Shown: positions 1 to 9,057 of the stretch, piece by piece
Layout: the number at the start of each line of letters is the position of its first letter
Position numbering within the stretch: the stretch's first letter is position 1
Assembly: GCA_963708455.1 (NCBI GenBank)
Contig: CAVPSQ010000004.1
Span: 806,001-870,000 of the forward strand
Reading direction: 5' to 3'
DNA from: CAIMUS01 sp963708455
Lineage (GTDB): Bacteria; Pseudomonadota; Gammaproteobacteria; Competibacterales; Competibacteraceae
DNA: 64,000 bases
Notes under the pieces: model-generated
Database searches by the model: none
What the model was told of the DNA's origin: nothing
What the model saw: the letters and a program-made list of their open reading frames with translations, nothing else
Made by a program: the position numbers and the translations under genes

Positions 1-83
1 ATTTCAGGCAGAGGGGGCATGGGACGCTCCGGTTGGTTTGGTCACCCCGTTAGCTTACCCCATCGTCGCCTCTGCTTCTTGCT

Positions 84-348
84 TCAAGAACCGCTCAAAT
101 GGCCAAAGTCCAGGTGAAGGGATGCGCCCTGATCCCCTTGGCGGTCCGTCTCCACCACGCTGTCAGCCACTTCGAACACCAGTTCATCGTGCAGCGTGCG
201 GACCGGAATCTGTTGCAGATTGGGATCGGCGGAGGCCAGCCGCCCGGTGCTGGCTACGGTCTGATGGTAGGAGGTATGCACCCGCCCGGTGCGGGGATCG
301 ATCTCCCGAGGCAGACGGTCGGTATAGGTGGATTTCAGTGGCTCTCTG
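84..348 (-). pseudogene. polA: DNA polymerase I (polA) fragment with internal deletion
   Basis: The minus strand reads first a piece of the family A polymerase domain (LKSTYTDRLP, then TGRLASADPNLQQIPVRT) and then, without a break in frame, LHDELVFEV, which is motif C of the same domain. In complete PolA these two motifs lie roughly 170 residues apart, so the catalytic core between them has been deleted, and the tail after motif C does not look like a normal PolA C-terminus. There is no start region. This is a non-functional relic; the cell must have polA elsewhere. The fragment abuts an insertion sequence remnant. Confidence 0.8.
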
Positions 349-389
349 GTAATTCGCGTTGCTGGTTACCAGCTTTATACTATTGATAA

Positions 390-819
390 TTAAGCATATT
401 TTTCATAGCCTGTCAGATCGATAAAGAGGCGCTGAAACAAATGACCCACATTGAAAATCCCATAGCAACGTCTTTTGAGCACCTTGATCTTATTATTCAA
501 CCCTTCGACCAATCCACTGTTCCTTCGAGCCACAAAATAATTCGTAATCTCATCCAGCCGTTTGTCTAACGTTGACAAGCAACTATCAAAACAGTCTAAA
601 TCACTCTCCTGAACCAACGGCTTCCATGCCCGTAAGCGTCGCTTCGCTATTAATATAACCCTCCTACATGTCGCTACAAACCACGCCAATCGTTTTACGT
701 AACTTCTTGGGAATACTGAAAAAATTTCTTTACCGTCGCTTTCTCGCGCCCTTCCAACACCCCTAGCACCCGCAGCGCTCCGGTCGCTAACCGGGTCGTC
801 ACAATCGTGAAAAAATCTT
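390..819 (-). pseudogene. ISL3-family transposase, C-terminal part (degraded)
   Basis: On the minus strand the sequence reads FFTIVTTRLATGALRVLGVL, then REKATVKKFF and VVCSDM followed by a stop. A second open piece (390-689) has ARRNSGLVEGLNNKIKVLKR and CYGIFNVGHLFQRL, the typical ISL3 transposase ending. The usual middle portion (around the VADRFHV region) is missing. The upstream part of the same gene lies at 3360-3487, beyond a 2.5-kb insertion. The 8-bp duplication left by that insertion is AAAATCTT, at 812-819 and 3360-3367. Rejoining across it restores the reading KKGHKDFFTIV. The gene is dead. Confidence 0.8.
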
Positions 820-851
820 GGCTCAATATGGATTCCAGTCAGTTCACTGCG

Positions 852-1780
852 TTATGCGACCAGCAGTTCCAAGAGGGGTCTGAGCAGGCCTTTGCCCCGA
901 ATGCGAGTGTTGTGCACGAACTGAAAGAAGCCCAGGTAGAGCGGCAGTTTTTCTTGCGAGATCCCACGATGGGGTCGCAGCCAAGAGCGCAGCAGCGACC
1001 AGAAGCCCTCAGCCGTGTTGACATGGATCTCATGGAAGCCATCCCCATCTTCGTCACGGGCGTATTCGCCCTGGCTGTGACACACCGTATGATGGTCAAA
1101 GCCCCAATCCTTCAACGGGTTATAGATCGCGTATTCATCGGTATGAACTCGGGTTCCCGGGGCGATAAACGCCTGGATGAGGGGACGGAGGGTGGCTTGC
1201 TGGACGTTCTCCAGCATCCGGACGACTACCGCGCCGCCGCGCTGAATCATGCCGAGAATGGGCGGCTTTTCCTTCTCCAAGGTGCCCCGACCCCGTGCCC
1301 CCTTCAGCCGCCGCCGCCGCCCCCGACGGCCTTTTTTTTCACCGCCTCCGGAAACCCTTTATGACCGGCCACCACGTAGACCTCGTCGCATTCCACGTCC
1401 CCCGACAGGACCGGTTCGGGCTGGCGGGCGACGATCCCTTCCCTGAGCTGTTCAGTCATCCGCTGTACATCGTTCGAATTCAAGCCCAGCTCGTGGGCGA
1501 TCTGCGCGTTAGACAGATTCAACCCCATGAAATACAGGCACAAAATCCAAACCCCCAGCGGTTGATGATGCCCCGCTAACACCGTACCCGTGAGATCATC
1601 AAAGTAGCGATGGCAGCTTTCACAGCGATATTTCTGCCGCGCCGGCTGGGTCGTATCCCGCCCCTGCTTCGTGATCTCCGCTATGCTACAGTGGGGACAG
1701 TGGACCCCGTCCGGCCAGCGGAGCTGGCGAATAGTTTCATAGCACCGGACATCATCCAGCAGATTTTGAAGGTTGATCAT
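852..1780 (-). CDS. IS1595-family transposase (frameshifted)
   Basis: DDE transposase that moves the surrounding element. The N-terminal part has a zinc ribbon (CPHC near the start and CESCH about 25 residues later), then a helix-turn-helix region (LSNAQIAHELGLNSNDVQRM) and the first catalytic stretch GDVECDEVYV. The C-terminal part has RVHTDEYAIY (second Asp), FHEIHVNTAEGFWSLLRSWL (the N and E region) and the family-typical HRGISQEKLPLYL. The reading frame breaks in a C-rich run near 1318-1324. The start is the ATG at 1780. The frameshift may be a sequencing error, a real lesion or recoding; the sequence alone does not decide. Confidence 0.8.
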
Positions 1781-1814
1781 CGTCGGGGGGCCTTCGGTCG
1801 CAGCGGCTCAGAAC

Positions 1815-3280
1815 CTGTCCATTACACACATCTTGTAGAACGAACCGCCGCCTCCATCTAAGGGAGGTAGATGCAGACGACTGAGGTACAAGTGATGACG
1901 GACACGGCGGCGGGAAGTTGGGCAGCGGCGGAACTGGCGGGAGCGGACTTGGGCGATGCCCGGCTGAACCGGCGGCTGGTGCAGGTAGCGCAACAACTGG
2001 GCGCGCAGCCTGGCGCGAGCATTCCGGTGGCGTGCGGGGGCTGGGCGGAGACGCAAGCGGCGTATCGATTGCTGGCGCACGAGAACGTCGACTGGGAATC
2101 GGTGCTGGCGCCGCACTGGGACGGTAGCGTCGAGCGGATGCGGGCGCATCGGGTGGTGCTGTGCGTACAGGACACGACCGAGTTGGATTTCACGTCCCAG
2201 CCGGGAATTGGCGGTCTGGGACCGCTGAGCTATTTGCGACAGCACGGAGTGTATGTGCATCCTACCCTGGCGGTGACCCCGGACGGGGTGCCGTTGGGAG
2301 TGCTGGATGCGTGGTTGTGGGCACGCGACCGGAAGACCTTTGGCGACGACAAACGCCACTGGCCCATCGAGGCCAAAGAGAGCATGCGCTGGCTGGAAGG
2401 ATTTGAGCGGTGCGCGGAACTGGCCGCCACATTGCCGGACACCCGGTTGGTCTATATCGCCGATCGGGAATGCGATATTCATGAATTCATGGTGCGTGCC
2501 GGCCGCTGGCCGGGCATCGACTGGCTGGTTCGGGCCACCCACAACCGCTGCCTGGCGGAGGGTGATAAACTCTGGGACCGGCTGGCGAAAAGCGCGGTGT
2601 TGGGTGAAGTCCGTTTCATCCTGCCCGCCCGGCCGGGACGGCCCAGCCTGCCGGTGGTGCTGACCGTCCGCGCGGAACGCGTGACCCTGCAACCGACGGG
2701 TGGCGAAGCGGTCACCGTGACCGCGTTACGGGCGCGGGAAGAAGCCCCACCAGCGGATGTCGAGCCGCTCGACTGGCGGCTGCTCACCAACCGCCCGGCC
2801 GACACTCTCGCCCCAGCGGCCGAGTTGCTCCAATGGTACGCAACTCGTTGGAGCATCGAGGTTTTTTTCAGAATTTTCAAAACCGGCTGCCGCGTGGAAG
2901 CGTTGCAACTGAGCACCCTGGAGCGGCTGCAACCGGCCTTAGCCTTGTATCTGATCATCGCGTGGCGGATTCAGTATTTGACCTTGCTGGGCGGGCCACC
3001 CCCGACCTGCCTTGTGATGCAGTCCTGGACCCGGCCGAATGGCAGGCCGTCTACGTCGCAATTCACCGCCGGCCGCCGCCGGTGACCCCACCGTCGCTGC
3101 CCGTCATGCTCCGTTGGATCGCCCAACTGGGCGGCCATTTGGGGCGCAAGCATGATGGGCCACCCGGTCCCAAAGCCCTCTGGATCGGCTTGCAGCGAGC
3201 TCGCGACCTTGCCTGGGGTATGCAATTGGCGTCTGATCTCCATTCCCAATCAACCGGTTAGAGATGTGTGTAATGGACAG
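1815..3280. mobile_element. IS4-family insertion sequence (Tn5-like), inserted in the IS1595-type element
   Basis: The ends are a 19-bp perfect inverted repeat, CTGTCCATTACACACATCT at 1815 and its complement ending at 3280. A 10-bp direct repeat GGCTCAGAAC flanks it (1805-1814 and 3281-3290). Length is 1466 bp with one transposase gene on the plus strand. The target was the region just upstream of the IS1595 transposase start, so the transposase ORF of the host element is not cut, only separated from its own upstream end. Confidence 0.88.
1871..3261 (+). CDS. IS4-family transposase, Tn5 type (frameshifted near the C-terminus)
   Basis: Cut-and-paste DDE transposase with the Tn5-type layout. 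The N-terminal part has WAAAELAGADLGDARLNRR; the first catalytic Asp lies in CVQDTTELDF, the second in YIADRECDIHEF, and the Glu in the Y-x2-R-x3-E-x6-K signature YATRWSIEVFFRIFK. The frame breaks near 2990-3000 in a G-rich stretch, where one G appears to be missing. The other frame continues with RATPDLPCDAVLDPAEWQ and ends with LRWIAQLGGHLGRKHDG, the conserved C-terminus of this group. The lesion may be a sequencing error. A plausible ribosome site, GGGAGG, precedes the ATG. Confidence 0.85.
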
Positions 3281-3359
3281 GGCTCAGAACCCGTTCAGTG
3301 TAGCCGCCGATCGCCATCGGGGCGAGCGGTCCTCAACAGTCTGGAATCCATATTGAGCC

Positions 3360-3487
3360 AAAATCTTTATGACCTTTCTTGCTGGCGATTGCATCTATCC
3401 CGATCTGCTCTAATTCTTTATAACCATTTAACTCGATGATTGCAGTTGCTAATCCATTGCTGATTACCCGCAACCGGTAATGCGCGA
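3360..3487 (-). pseudogene. ISL3-family transposase, upstream part of the interrupted gene
   Basis: The minus strand reads AHYRLRVISNGLATAIIELN, then GYKELEQIGIDAIASKKGHK and DF, and continues after the IS1595 insertion into the ISL3 fragment at 390-819. The GIDxIxxKKGHKDF motif is typical just ahead of the first catalytic Asp region in ISL3 transposases. No proper N-terminal part remains: the fragment begins right behind the stop codon of pgeF. Confidence 0.65.
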
Positions 3488-3490
3488 GCT

Positions 3491-4285
3491 TCACCACCGC
3501 TCCAGCCCGACCACGGTAGGAAACCGTCCCGATAGATAGCCTTCCTTGTAACAGGAAAAAAACGTCCCGGTATGGCAACCGGTGCACAGTCCGGTCGTGT
3601 GAATATGTGCCGCCGGCACGCCGTGTCGCCGCAGTTGCGCCTCGAACGCGGCGGGCAGATCGATACCGTAGCGGCCGTTGCCGTGCTCGTGCAGAAAGGG
3701 CTGCCAGAATGGATCGTCTTTCTGCATGGGATGCTCGAATACATAGCAGCAGGGATAAATCGCCGGACCGAGGCCGACTACCAGCGAAGCCGGCGCGACT
3801 CCATAACGAGTCCGCAAGGCGGCGATAACTTTTCCCGTCAGATCCGCCACCAGATTGCGCCAGCCCAGATGCGCCACCCCGACGAATGACCCCGCCCGAT
3901 CGGTAATCACGGCCGGAATGCAGTCGGCGGTGCTCACCAGTAGATAGCTGTGCGGCAGGGTCGTGAACGCCGCATCGGTTTTGAGCAGCACGGCGCGGGA
4001 ATCGCCATACCAGTCGGGTGGCTCCATGCAGCAGATGCGGTCGCCATGACAGGGATTCAAAATGCGGATTGGACAGTCGGCGATGCCCAGCGTGGCGAAA
4101 AGTCGCTCGCGATTTTCTCCCGCCTGCGGGTCCTGGGTGACGCAAGCCGTGTTTAGACCGGCGTAAGGCTCGCGGCTGCAACCGCCGGTGCGGGCGAAGA
4201 ATCCATGCCGGACGGGCAGCGCGGCCAGCCGGTAACAGGTCAGTTCGCCCAGACGCTGCGTCACCGTCTCGCTCACGACAGGCAT
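3491..4285 (-). CDS. pgeF: Peptidoglycan editing factor / polyphenol oxidase family protein
   Basis: Member of the YfiH/PgeF family (multi-copper polyphenol oxidase domain fold). In E. coli it removes wrongly incorporated L-serine from UDP-MurNAc-L-Ser, keeping the first stem-peptide residue correct. The 264 residues contain the conserved metal and catalytic positions: His in NPCHGDRICC (about residue 79), Cys in STADCIPAVI (about 124), His in HLGWRN (about 141) and the GLGPAIYPCCY stretch. The length is normal for the family. The gene overlaps the end of murE by 13 bases, so the two are surely cotranscribed, which fits a role in cell-wall precursor quality control. Its 3' end lies directly at an IS remnant. 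Confidence 0.9.
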   Translation of the reverse strand: MPVVSETVTQRLGELTCYRLAALPVRHGFFARTGGCSREPYAGLNTACVTQDPQAGENRERLFATLGIADCPIRILNPCHGDRICCMEPPDWYGDSRAVLLKTDAAFTTLPHSYLLVSTADCIPAVITDRAGSFVGVAHLGWRNLVADLTGKVIAALRTRYGVAPASLVVGLGPAIYPCCYVFEHPMQKDDPFWQPFLHEHGNGRYGIDLPAAFEAQLRRHGVPAAHIHTTGLCTGCHTGTFFSCYKEGYLSGRFPTVVGLERW

Positions 4286-5727
4286 CGCAGTTCCTCGACA
4301 TCGCTGAACGGCAGTTTCTGGTCGCCAACGATCTGATAGGTTTCGTGGCCCTTGCCGGCCAGCAGGATGACATCGCCGGGCTGGCTCAGGGCATAAGCCT
4401 GGCGGATCGCGGCGCGCCGGTCGGGCTCCACGATTACGCCGGCGCGGGGCATACCCTGCAGAATGTCCTGAATGATCGCCAGCGGATCCTCGCGGCGCGG
4501 ATTGTCGGAGGTCACCACGCAGACATCGGAGGCGCGCGCCGCCACCGCGCCCATCAGCGGCCGCTTGCCCTGGTCGCGATTGCCGCCACAGCCGAACACC
4601 GTCACGATGCGACCGGGTTTGAGGGCACGCAGGGTCTGCAGCGCCTTTTCCAGAGCGTCGGGGGTATGGGAATAGTCCACGATGCCCACGCGATTGCCAG
4701 GCAGCGGTACCCGCTCCAAGCGGCCGGGCACGCTGTGCAGGACGTGGCTGGTGGCGACCAGTTGTTCCAGCGGTATACCCACAGCGAGGCCGGCCCCCAG
4801 GGCGGCCAGCAGGTTGTACACGTTGAAGGCACCTACCAGGCTGGTTGCGAGTCTGACGATGCGTCCCTCGTAGCGCAGTTCGAGCCGGGTGCCTTCCAGC
4901 GAATAGTCAACCTGCAGCGCCTGCAAGGTCGCGCCAGGCGCGAAACCGTAATCCAGCACCGGCGTTGTCGAATGCAGGGCTATTGCTTTGCCGACCGCAT
5001 CATCGTTATTAATGACCGCCCGCGCGTCCGCTCGCAAACCGGTGAACAGAGCACACTTGGCTGCCTGATAGTTCTCCAGCGTGCCGTGAAAATCCAGATG
5101 GTCGCGGCTCAGGTTGGTGAACACCGCCACATCAACGTCCAACCCGTACACCCGGTCCAGCGCCAGCGCATGCGAAGAGATTTCCATCGCCAGCCACTCG
5201 ACGCCCGCCGCGCGCACCTCGCGCAGCAGCCGGAACAGGGTAGGGGCCAGCGGCGTCGTGTAGATAGTTTCCTGCCGGCGTTCGGTAGTCTGATACAAGC
5301 CCAGCGTGCCCAGCGCCGCCGAACGCCTGCCGCAGGCGCTCAGCCATTGGTCGAGCAGATGGGTGACCGTGGTTTTGCCGTTGGTGCCGGTCACGCCCAC
5401 AATGCCCAGTTCCCGGTCCGGGTAGTCGTAGCAGAACCGGGCGGCCCGCGCCAGCGCCTTGCGCCCGTCCTGGACGATAAGCTGCGGTCGTTCCCAGGGC
5501 AGCGGGCACTCGGTCAACAGAGCGCCTGCCCGGTTCGCCAGAGCTGCATTCAACAGTTGCGCGCCTTCCGTCCAGTGCCCGTATTCCAGGAATTCGTCGA
5601 TGACGCCGTACAGACAGCCAGGTTGCGCTTCTTCAGGCTGGCAGGCTATCCCGGCGAGCGGCACATCGCCATAGTGCAGCACCTGCCGCGGCGCCAGCAG
5701 GTCGATGTAGGCAGCAAGGTTCTTCAT
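4273..5727 (-). CDS. murE: UDP-MurNAc-tripeptide synthetase (MurE type, meso-DAP adding)
   Basis: Cytoplasmic ATP-dependent ligase that adds the third residue to UDP-MurNAc-L-Ala-D-Glu. The 484 residues show the three Mur-ligase domains: a UDP-binding N-terminal part, a central ATPase with GTNGKTT at about 114-120 and FTNLSRDHLDFHGT, and a C-terminal domain with the diaminopimelate-specific signature SDNPRREDP and the ending AGKGHETYQ. The DNPR motif predicts meso-DAP rather than lysine. It is not next to ftsI, murF or mraY here, so it is outside the usual division and cell-wall cluster; it could be a relocated or second copy. The next gene, pgeF, overlaps its end. Confidence 0.88.
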   Translation of the reverse strand: MKNLAAYIDLLAPRQVLHYGDVPLAGIACQPEEAQPGCLYGVIDEFLEYGHWTEGAQLLNAALANRAGALLTECPLPWERPQLIVQDGRKALARAARFCYDYPDRELGIVGVTGTNGKTTVTHLLDQWLSACGRRSAALGTLGLYQTTERRQETIYTTPLAPTLFRLLREVRAAGVEWLAMEISSHALALDRVYGLDVDVAVFTNLSRDHLDFHGTLENYQAAKCALFTGLRADARAVINNDDAVGKAIALHSTTPVLDYGFAPGATLQALQVDYSLEGTRLELRYEGRIVRLATSLVGAFNVYNLLAALGAGLAVGIPLEQLVATSHVLHSVPGRLERVPLPGNRVGIVDYSHTPDALEKALQTLRALKPGRIVTVFGCGGNRDQGKRPLMGAVAARASDVCVVTSDNPRREDPLAIIQDILQGMPRAGVIVEPDRRAAIRQAYALSQPGDVILLAGKGHETYQIVGDQKLPFSDVEELRCLS

Positions 5728-6103
5728 GCTTTCGGGCCTGTCATGCGCCCACCGGCGCAGTCATCAATAACCGGACTGAATCTTAATTTGCTGCACAACT
5801 TCTTGACAAGCTACCGACACTCTCGCAATGAGGAGGTCGTTATGCGTCGATTCATCTGCAAATCAGTTTGTGCCCAGTCTCGAAGTGCAATACGAACTTG
5901 CAACCCGACGCTTATTGCCCTATAAGGGCGTCTCGAATTTGCTGAGCGACAACAGCAGCGGGCAGCAAGTTGTCATCACTGACCGGTATGGCGATCGCTC
6001 CTAGCGACAAGGGAGCCAGACAATGGCTGGCATTCCATCCTTAGTAATGCACTGGGTATGATAATTAATTCAAATTATTCAGCAAGTTGTATGGACGTGC
6101 GGA
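5728..6103. other. Intergenic stretch with one possible small ORF
   Basis: No recognised gene. A 58-codon frame runs on the plus strand from ATG 5828 to TAG 6004 and reads MRRSLCVDSSANQFVPSLEV and onward to VVITDRYGDRS. Its composition is protein-like but there is no good ribosome site, and I recognise no family. A shorter overlapping frame starts at ATG 5841 behind GAGGAGG but encodes only about 27 residues. Either could be chance. Confidence 0.3.
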
Positions 6104-6325
6104 ATGTCGGCTATAGATAAGGATGTGCGCTATTTACTGAAGACCGCGCGGGATGCGGTCAAGTTGTTGCGCAGCAACGCCGATTATTTCGAGGCGCAGG
6201 GCAAGGACGCCAGAGCCGAACGCGATGCAGTCAGATGGTTGAATCTGGCTATCCAACTGGTGGAGCATGACCTGTGCGAAACCGCGGAAATCGCCGGCGG
6301 ACCGGGGGAGCCGACCCGCTGGTGA
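6104..6325 (+). CDS. Small hypothetical protein (73 aa)
   Basis: An acidic-basic mixed, helical-looking protein, MSAIDKDVRYLLKTARDAVK at its start, with WLNLAIQLVEHDLCETAEIA further on. There is no signal peptide or membrane segment. I do not recognise the family. It lies alone between the murE promoter side and the 3' end of typA, converging with typA. Codon use resembles the neighbours, which favours a real gene, but no family evidence supports it. Confidence 0.45.
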   Translation: MSAIDKDVRYLLKTARDAVKLLRSNADYFEAQGKDARAERDAVRWLNLAIQLVEHDLCETAEIAGGPGEPTRW

Positions 6326-6373
6326 CCTGTCGGCCACGGCAGCCGGGACGACTGGCTGTGCGGCTGCTGGCAT

Positions 6374-8193
6374 CTAATCGCTCGCCTTGCGCGCCGCGCG
6401 GCGGCGCTCGTTTTCCTGTAACAGTTTCTTGCGCAGCCGGATGGAGCGCGGCGTCACTTCCACCAGTTCGTCGGTATCGATAAATTCCAGCGCCTGTTCC
6501 AGACTCAGGCGGATCGGCGGCGTCAGGATAATATTCTCGTCGCTGCCGGCGGCGCGGATATTGGTCAACTGTTTGGCTTTCAATGGATTGACCACCAGAT
6601 CGTTGTCGCGACTGTGGATGCCGATGATCATGCCCTGGTAGACCTCGTCTCCCGGACCGATGAACAGCCGGCCCCGCTCCTGCAGATTGAACAGCGCATA
6701 GGCCAGCGCCTTGCCGGCACCGTTGGCGACCAGTGCGCCGTTGATCCGGTTGCCGATAGTGCCCCGCCGCAGCGGTCCGTAGTGGTCGAACACGTGGTAG
6801 ATCAACCCGGCGCCGGAGGTGACCGTCAGGAACTCGGTGCGAAAGCCGATCAGACCGCGCGAGGGTAGCAGATAATCCAGCCGCACCCGGCCTTTACCGT
6901 CCGGCTGCAGATCCTGCAGGTCGCCGCCGCGCTCCCCCAGCCGGGACATGATCGCCCCCTGGTGCTGCTCTTCCACGTCCACGGTCACCTGTTCGTAAGG
7001 TTCGCACAGCGCGCCCTCGACTTCGCGCATGATGACCTCCGGCGGGACACGCCCAGCTCGTAGCCCTCCCGCCGCATGTTCTCGATCAGGATGGCCAGAT
7101 GCAGCTCGCCCCGCCCGGATACCTTGAACTTATCCGGGTCGTCGCTATCCTCGACCCGCAGCGCGACATTGTGCAGCGTCTCCCGGTACAGCCGCTCGCG
7201 CAACTGGCGGCTGGTGACGTACTTGCCTTCGCGCCCGGCCAGCGGCGAGTTGTTGACCTGAAAGGTCATGCTCATGGTCGGCTCGTCCACGTTCAGCGGC
7301 GGCAACGGCTGCACGCAGTCCGGGTCGCACAGCGTGGCGGAGATTTTCAGCTCATCCACGCCGGTGAAGGCGATGATGTCGCCGGCGCTGGCCTGCGGAA
7401 ATTCCAGCCGCTCCAGGCCGTGGAAACCGAGGATTTGCAGAATGCGCCCGCTGCGGCGGTTGCCCTCCCGGTCCACGATAACCACCGGCGTATTGGTGCG
7501 CACGGTACCCCGCTGGATCCGGCCGATGCCGATCACGCCCACATAGCTGTTATAGTCGAGCGAACTCACCTGCAGCCGGAAAGGACCGTCCGGATCGACC
7601 TGGGGGGGCGGCACGTAGTCGATGATGGCCTGGAACAGGGGCGTCATATCGCCCGCACGCACCTCGTCGCTGTCGCCGGCGTAGCCGTACAGGGCGGAAG
7701 CGTAGATCACCGGAAAATCCAGTTGTTCTTCGGTAGCGCCCAGCCGGTCGAACAGGTCGAAAGTGCGGTCCAGCACCCAGCCGGGCCGGGCGCCGGGACG
7801 GTCGATTTTATTGATGACCACGATAGGCTTGAAACCCATCGCGAAGGCTTTCTGGGTGACGAAGCGGGTTTGCGGCATGGGACCGTCGACGGCGTCCACC
7901 AGCAGCAGCACCGAATCCACCATCGACAGCACCCGCTCCACTTCGCCGCCGAAATCGGCGTGGCCGGGGGTATCGACGATATTGATGCGCCAGTCCCGCC
8001 AGCGCAGCGAGGTGTTCTTGGCCAGGATGGTGATGCCACGTTCGCGCTCCAGGTCGTTAGTGTCCATCAGGCGCTCCTGGGGCAGGGCGCGTTCGCCTAA
8101 AGCGCCGGACTGCTGCAGCAGTTTGTCAACCAGAGTGGTTTTGCCGTGGTCGACGTGGGCGATGATGGCGATATTGCGAAGCTTGGCAATCAC
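6374..8193 (-). CDS. typA: Ribosome-associated GTPase TypA/BipA (one frameshift)
   Basis: Translational GTPase of the EF-G class that binds ribosomes and helps 50S assembly and stress adaptation. The N-terminal G domain has AHVDHGKTTL (P-loop), DTPGHADFGGEV (G3) and NKIDRPGARP (G4). It is followed by the beta-barrel domain, SGRGELHLAI, and the BipA-specific C-terminal part ending in TPRSIRLRKKLLQENERRR. The frame is lost at about 7041, where GVSR continues wrongly; adding one base restores GVSRPEVIMREVEGALCEPY, the conserved family sequence. A single-base loss beside a G/C run in such a conserved gene is most likely a sequencing error. The start is ATG 8193, with family-typical first residues MIAKLRNIAIIAHVDHGKT. 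Confidence 0.88.
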
Positions 8194-8288
8194 GATGCGA
8201 TTCCTTGAGAAGCGGGGCGCTATTATATCCGGATGGCGGCCTGCCGCCCGGTCGAGCCAGCTCCTGCAAACTACTGCTATTCAAAAGA

Positions 8289-9037
8289 TCAGCGTGCCAG
8301 TCTGGCAGGTACAGGATTGGTAAAGCTGTCGAACCAGCCATGCGCGGGTAACAGGCGTTGCACCACCCGGCGCTGAATGGCGCCGTCCCGTAGAAACGCG
8401 ATAAATTCACTGGACGGAGGGCTGAGATAAAACAGACCGGCTACGGCCAGATACAACGCTACAGCGCCCAAGCGATTGCTGGAGCTGCCAAAGCTAAGGG
8501 CGGTGCCGGAGGACTGTTTCAGCCGCATGCCCGCCAGTATCCACGCTGTACAACTCATCGAGTACCAGGTGCGTCAGAAAGCCGCTGAACAGGAAGCTGC
8601 CGCACAGCCAGGCCGCCAGAGCGGAAGTGCCGAAACAACGGTGCGCCAGCAACACGGCGATCAGCCCAAACAGAGCCCCGGCAGGGATCGAATGGATCAG
8701 GCCGCGATGCACCGTAAAACGGGTGAACAGGGCGAACAATCCATAGCGTATGAGCACGAAACAGGCGGACCAGAGGATGACCAGTTCGGCCAGAGAATAA
8801 CGCCGGCCGACCGCAAACAGCAGCAGGAAGCCGCCCACCACGGCGAGCACGTGAAAAGCCATGCGTACCGGGATCGAGTGGCTGGAGTCGAATATCCGGC
8901 AGAATGCCGCCAGCCAGTCCCAGTACGAAATAGCCGACTACTGCGCTCTGCGACGGTTCGCCGGTCATGAACAGGCCGGTAGCCAGGACTCCGCTCACCA
9001 GCGCCGCTCCCATCGCATGGGTCTTGAAGTTGGCCAT
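8289..9037 (-). pseudogene. Membrane-bound metal-dependent hydrolase, DUF457/YdjM type (two frameshifts)
   Basis: An inner-membrane protein of the DUF457 family, often annotated as a LexA-regulated or metal-dependent hydrolase; its physiological role is unknown. The first part, MANFKTHAMGAALVSGVLAT with GGILPDI, carries the family motif (an HxxxG-like start and LPD-D). The middle, FHVLAVVGGFLLLFAVGRRY and HRGLIHSIPAG, holds the conserved HRG-x-THS-like motif, then SGFLTHLVLDELYSVD. The end is hydrophobic. The frame shifts at about 8890 and again at about 8539; each repair is removal of one base. Two lesions in one short gene could mean a real pseudogene or a poor stretch of sequence. Confidence 0.72.
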
Positions 9038-9057
9038 GGCGAGCGGCTGGCCAGATT

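Larger units (their letters stand above)
820..3359. mobile_element. IS1595-type insertion sequence, carrying a second IS inside it
   Basis: The ends are inverted repeats starting GGCTCAATATGGATTCC at 820 and its complement ending at 3359. They are flanked by a perfect 8-bp direct repeat AAAATCTT (812-819 and 3360-3367), the target-site length known for the IS1595 family. The element carries one transposase on the minus strand (852-1780). Without the IS4-type element at 1815-3280 and its duplicated target, it would be about 1.06 kb. It sits inside an ISL3-type transposase gene. A 163-bp relic with the same ends lies at 41588-41750. Confidence 0.85.

Noticed and set aside
1808..2692. A 294-codon open frame on the minus strand
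   Set aside because: Antisense to the IS4-type transposase.
4345..5925. A 526-codon open frame on the plus strand
   Set aside because: It is antisense to murE over nearly its full length, with low-complexity Gln/Arg-rich content; a shadow of a GC-rich gene.
7099..8100. A 333-codon open frame on the plus strand
   Set aside because: Antisense to typA, with no family likeness.
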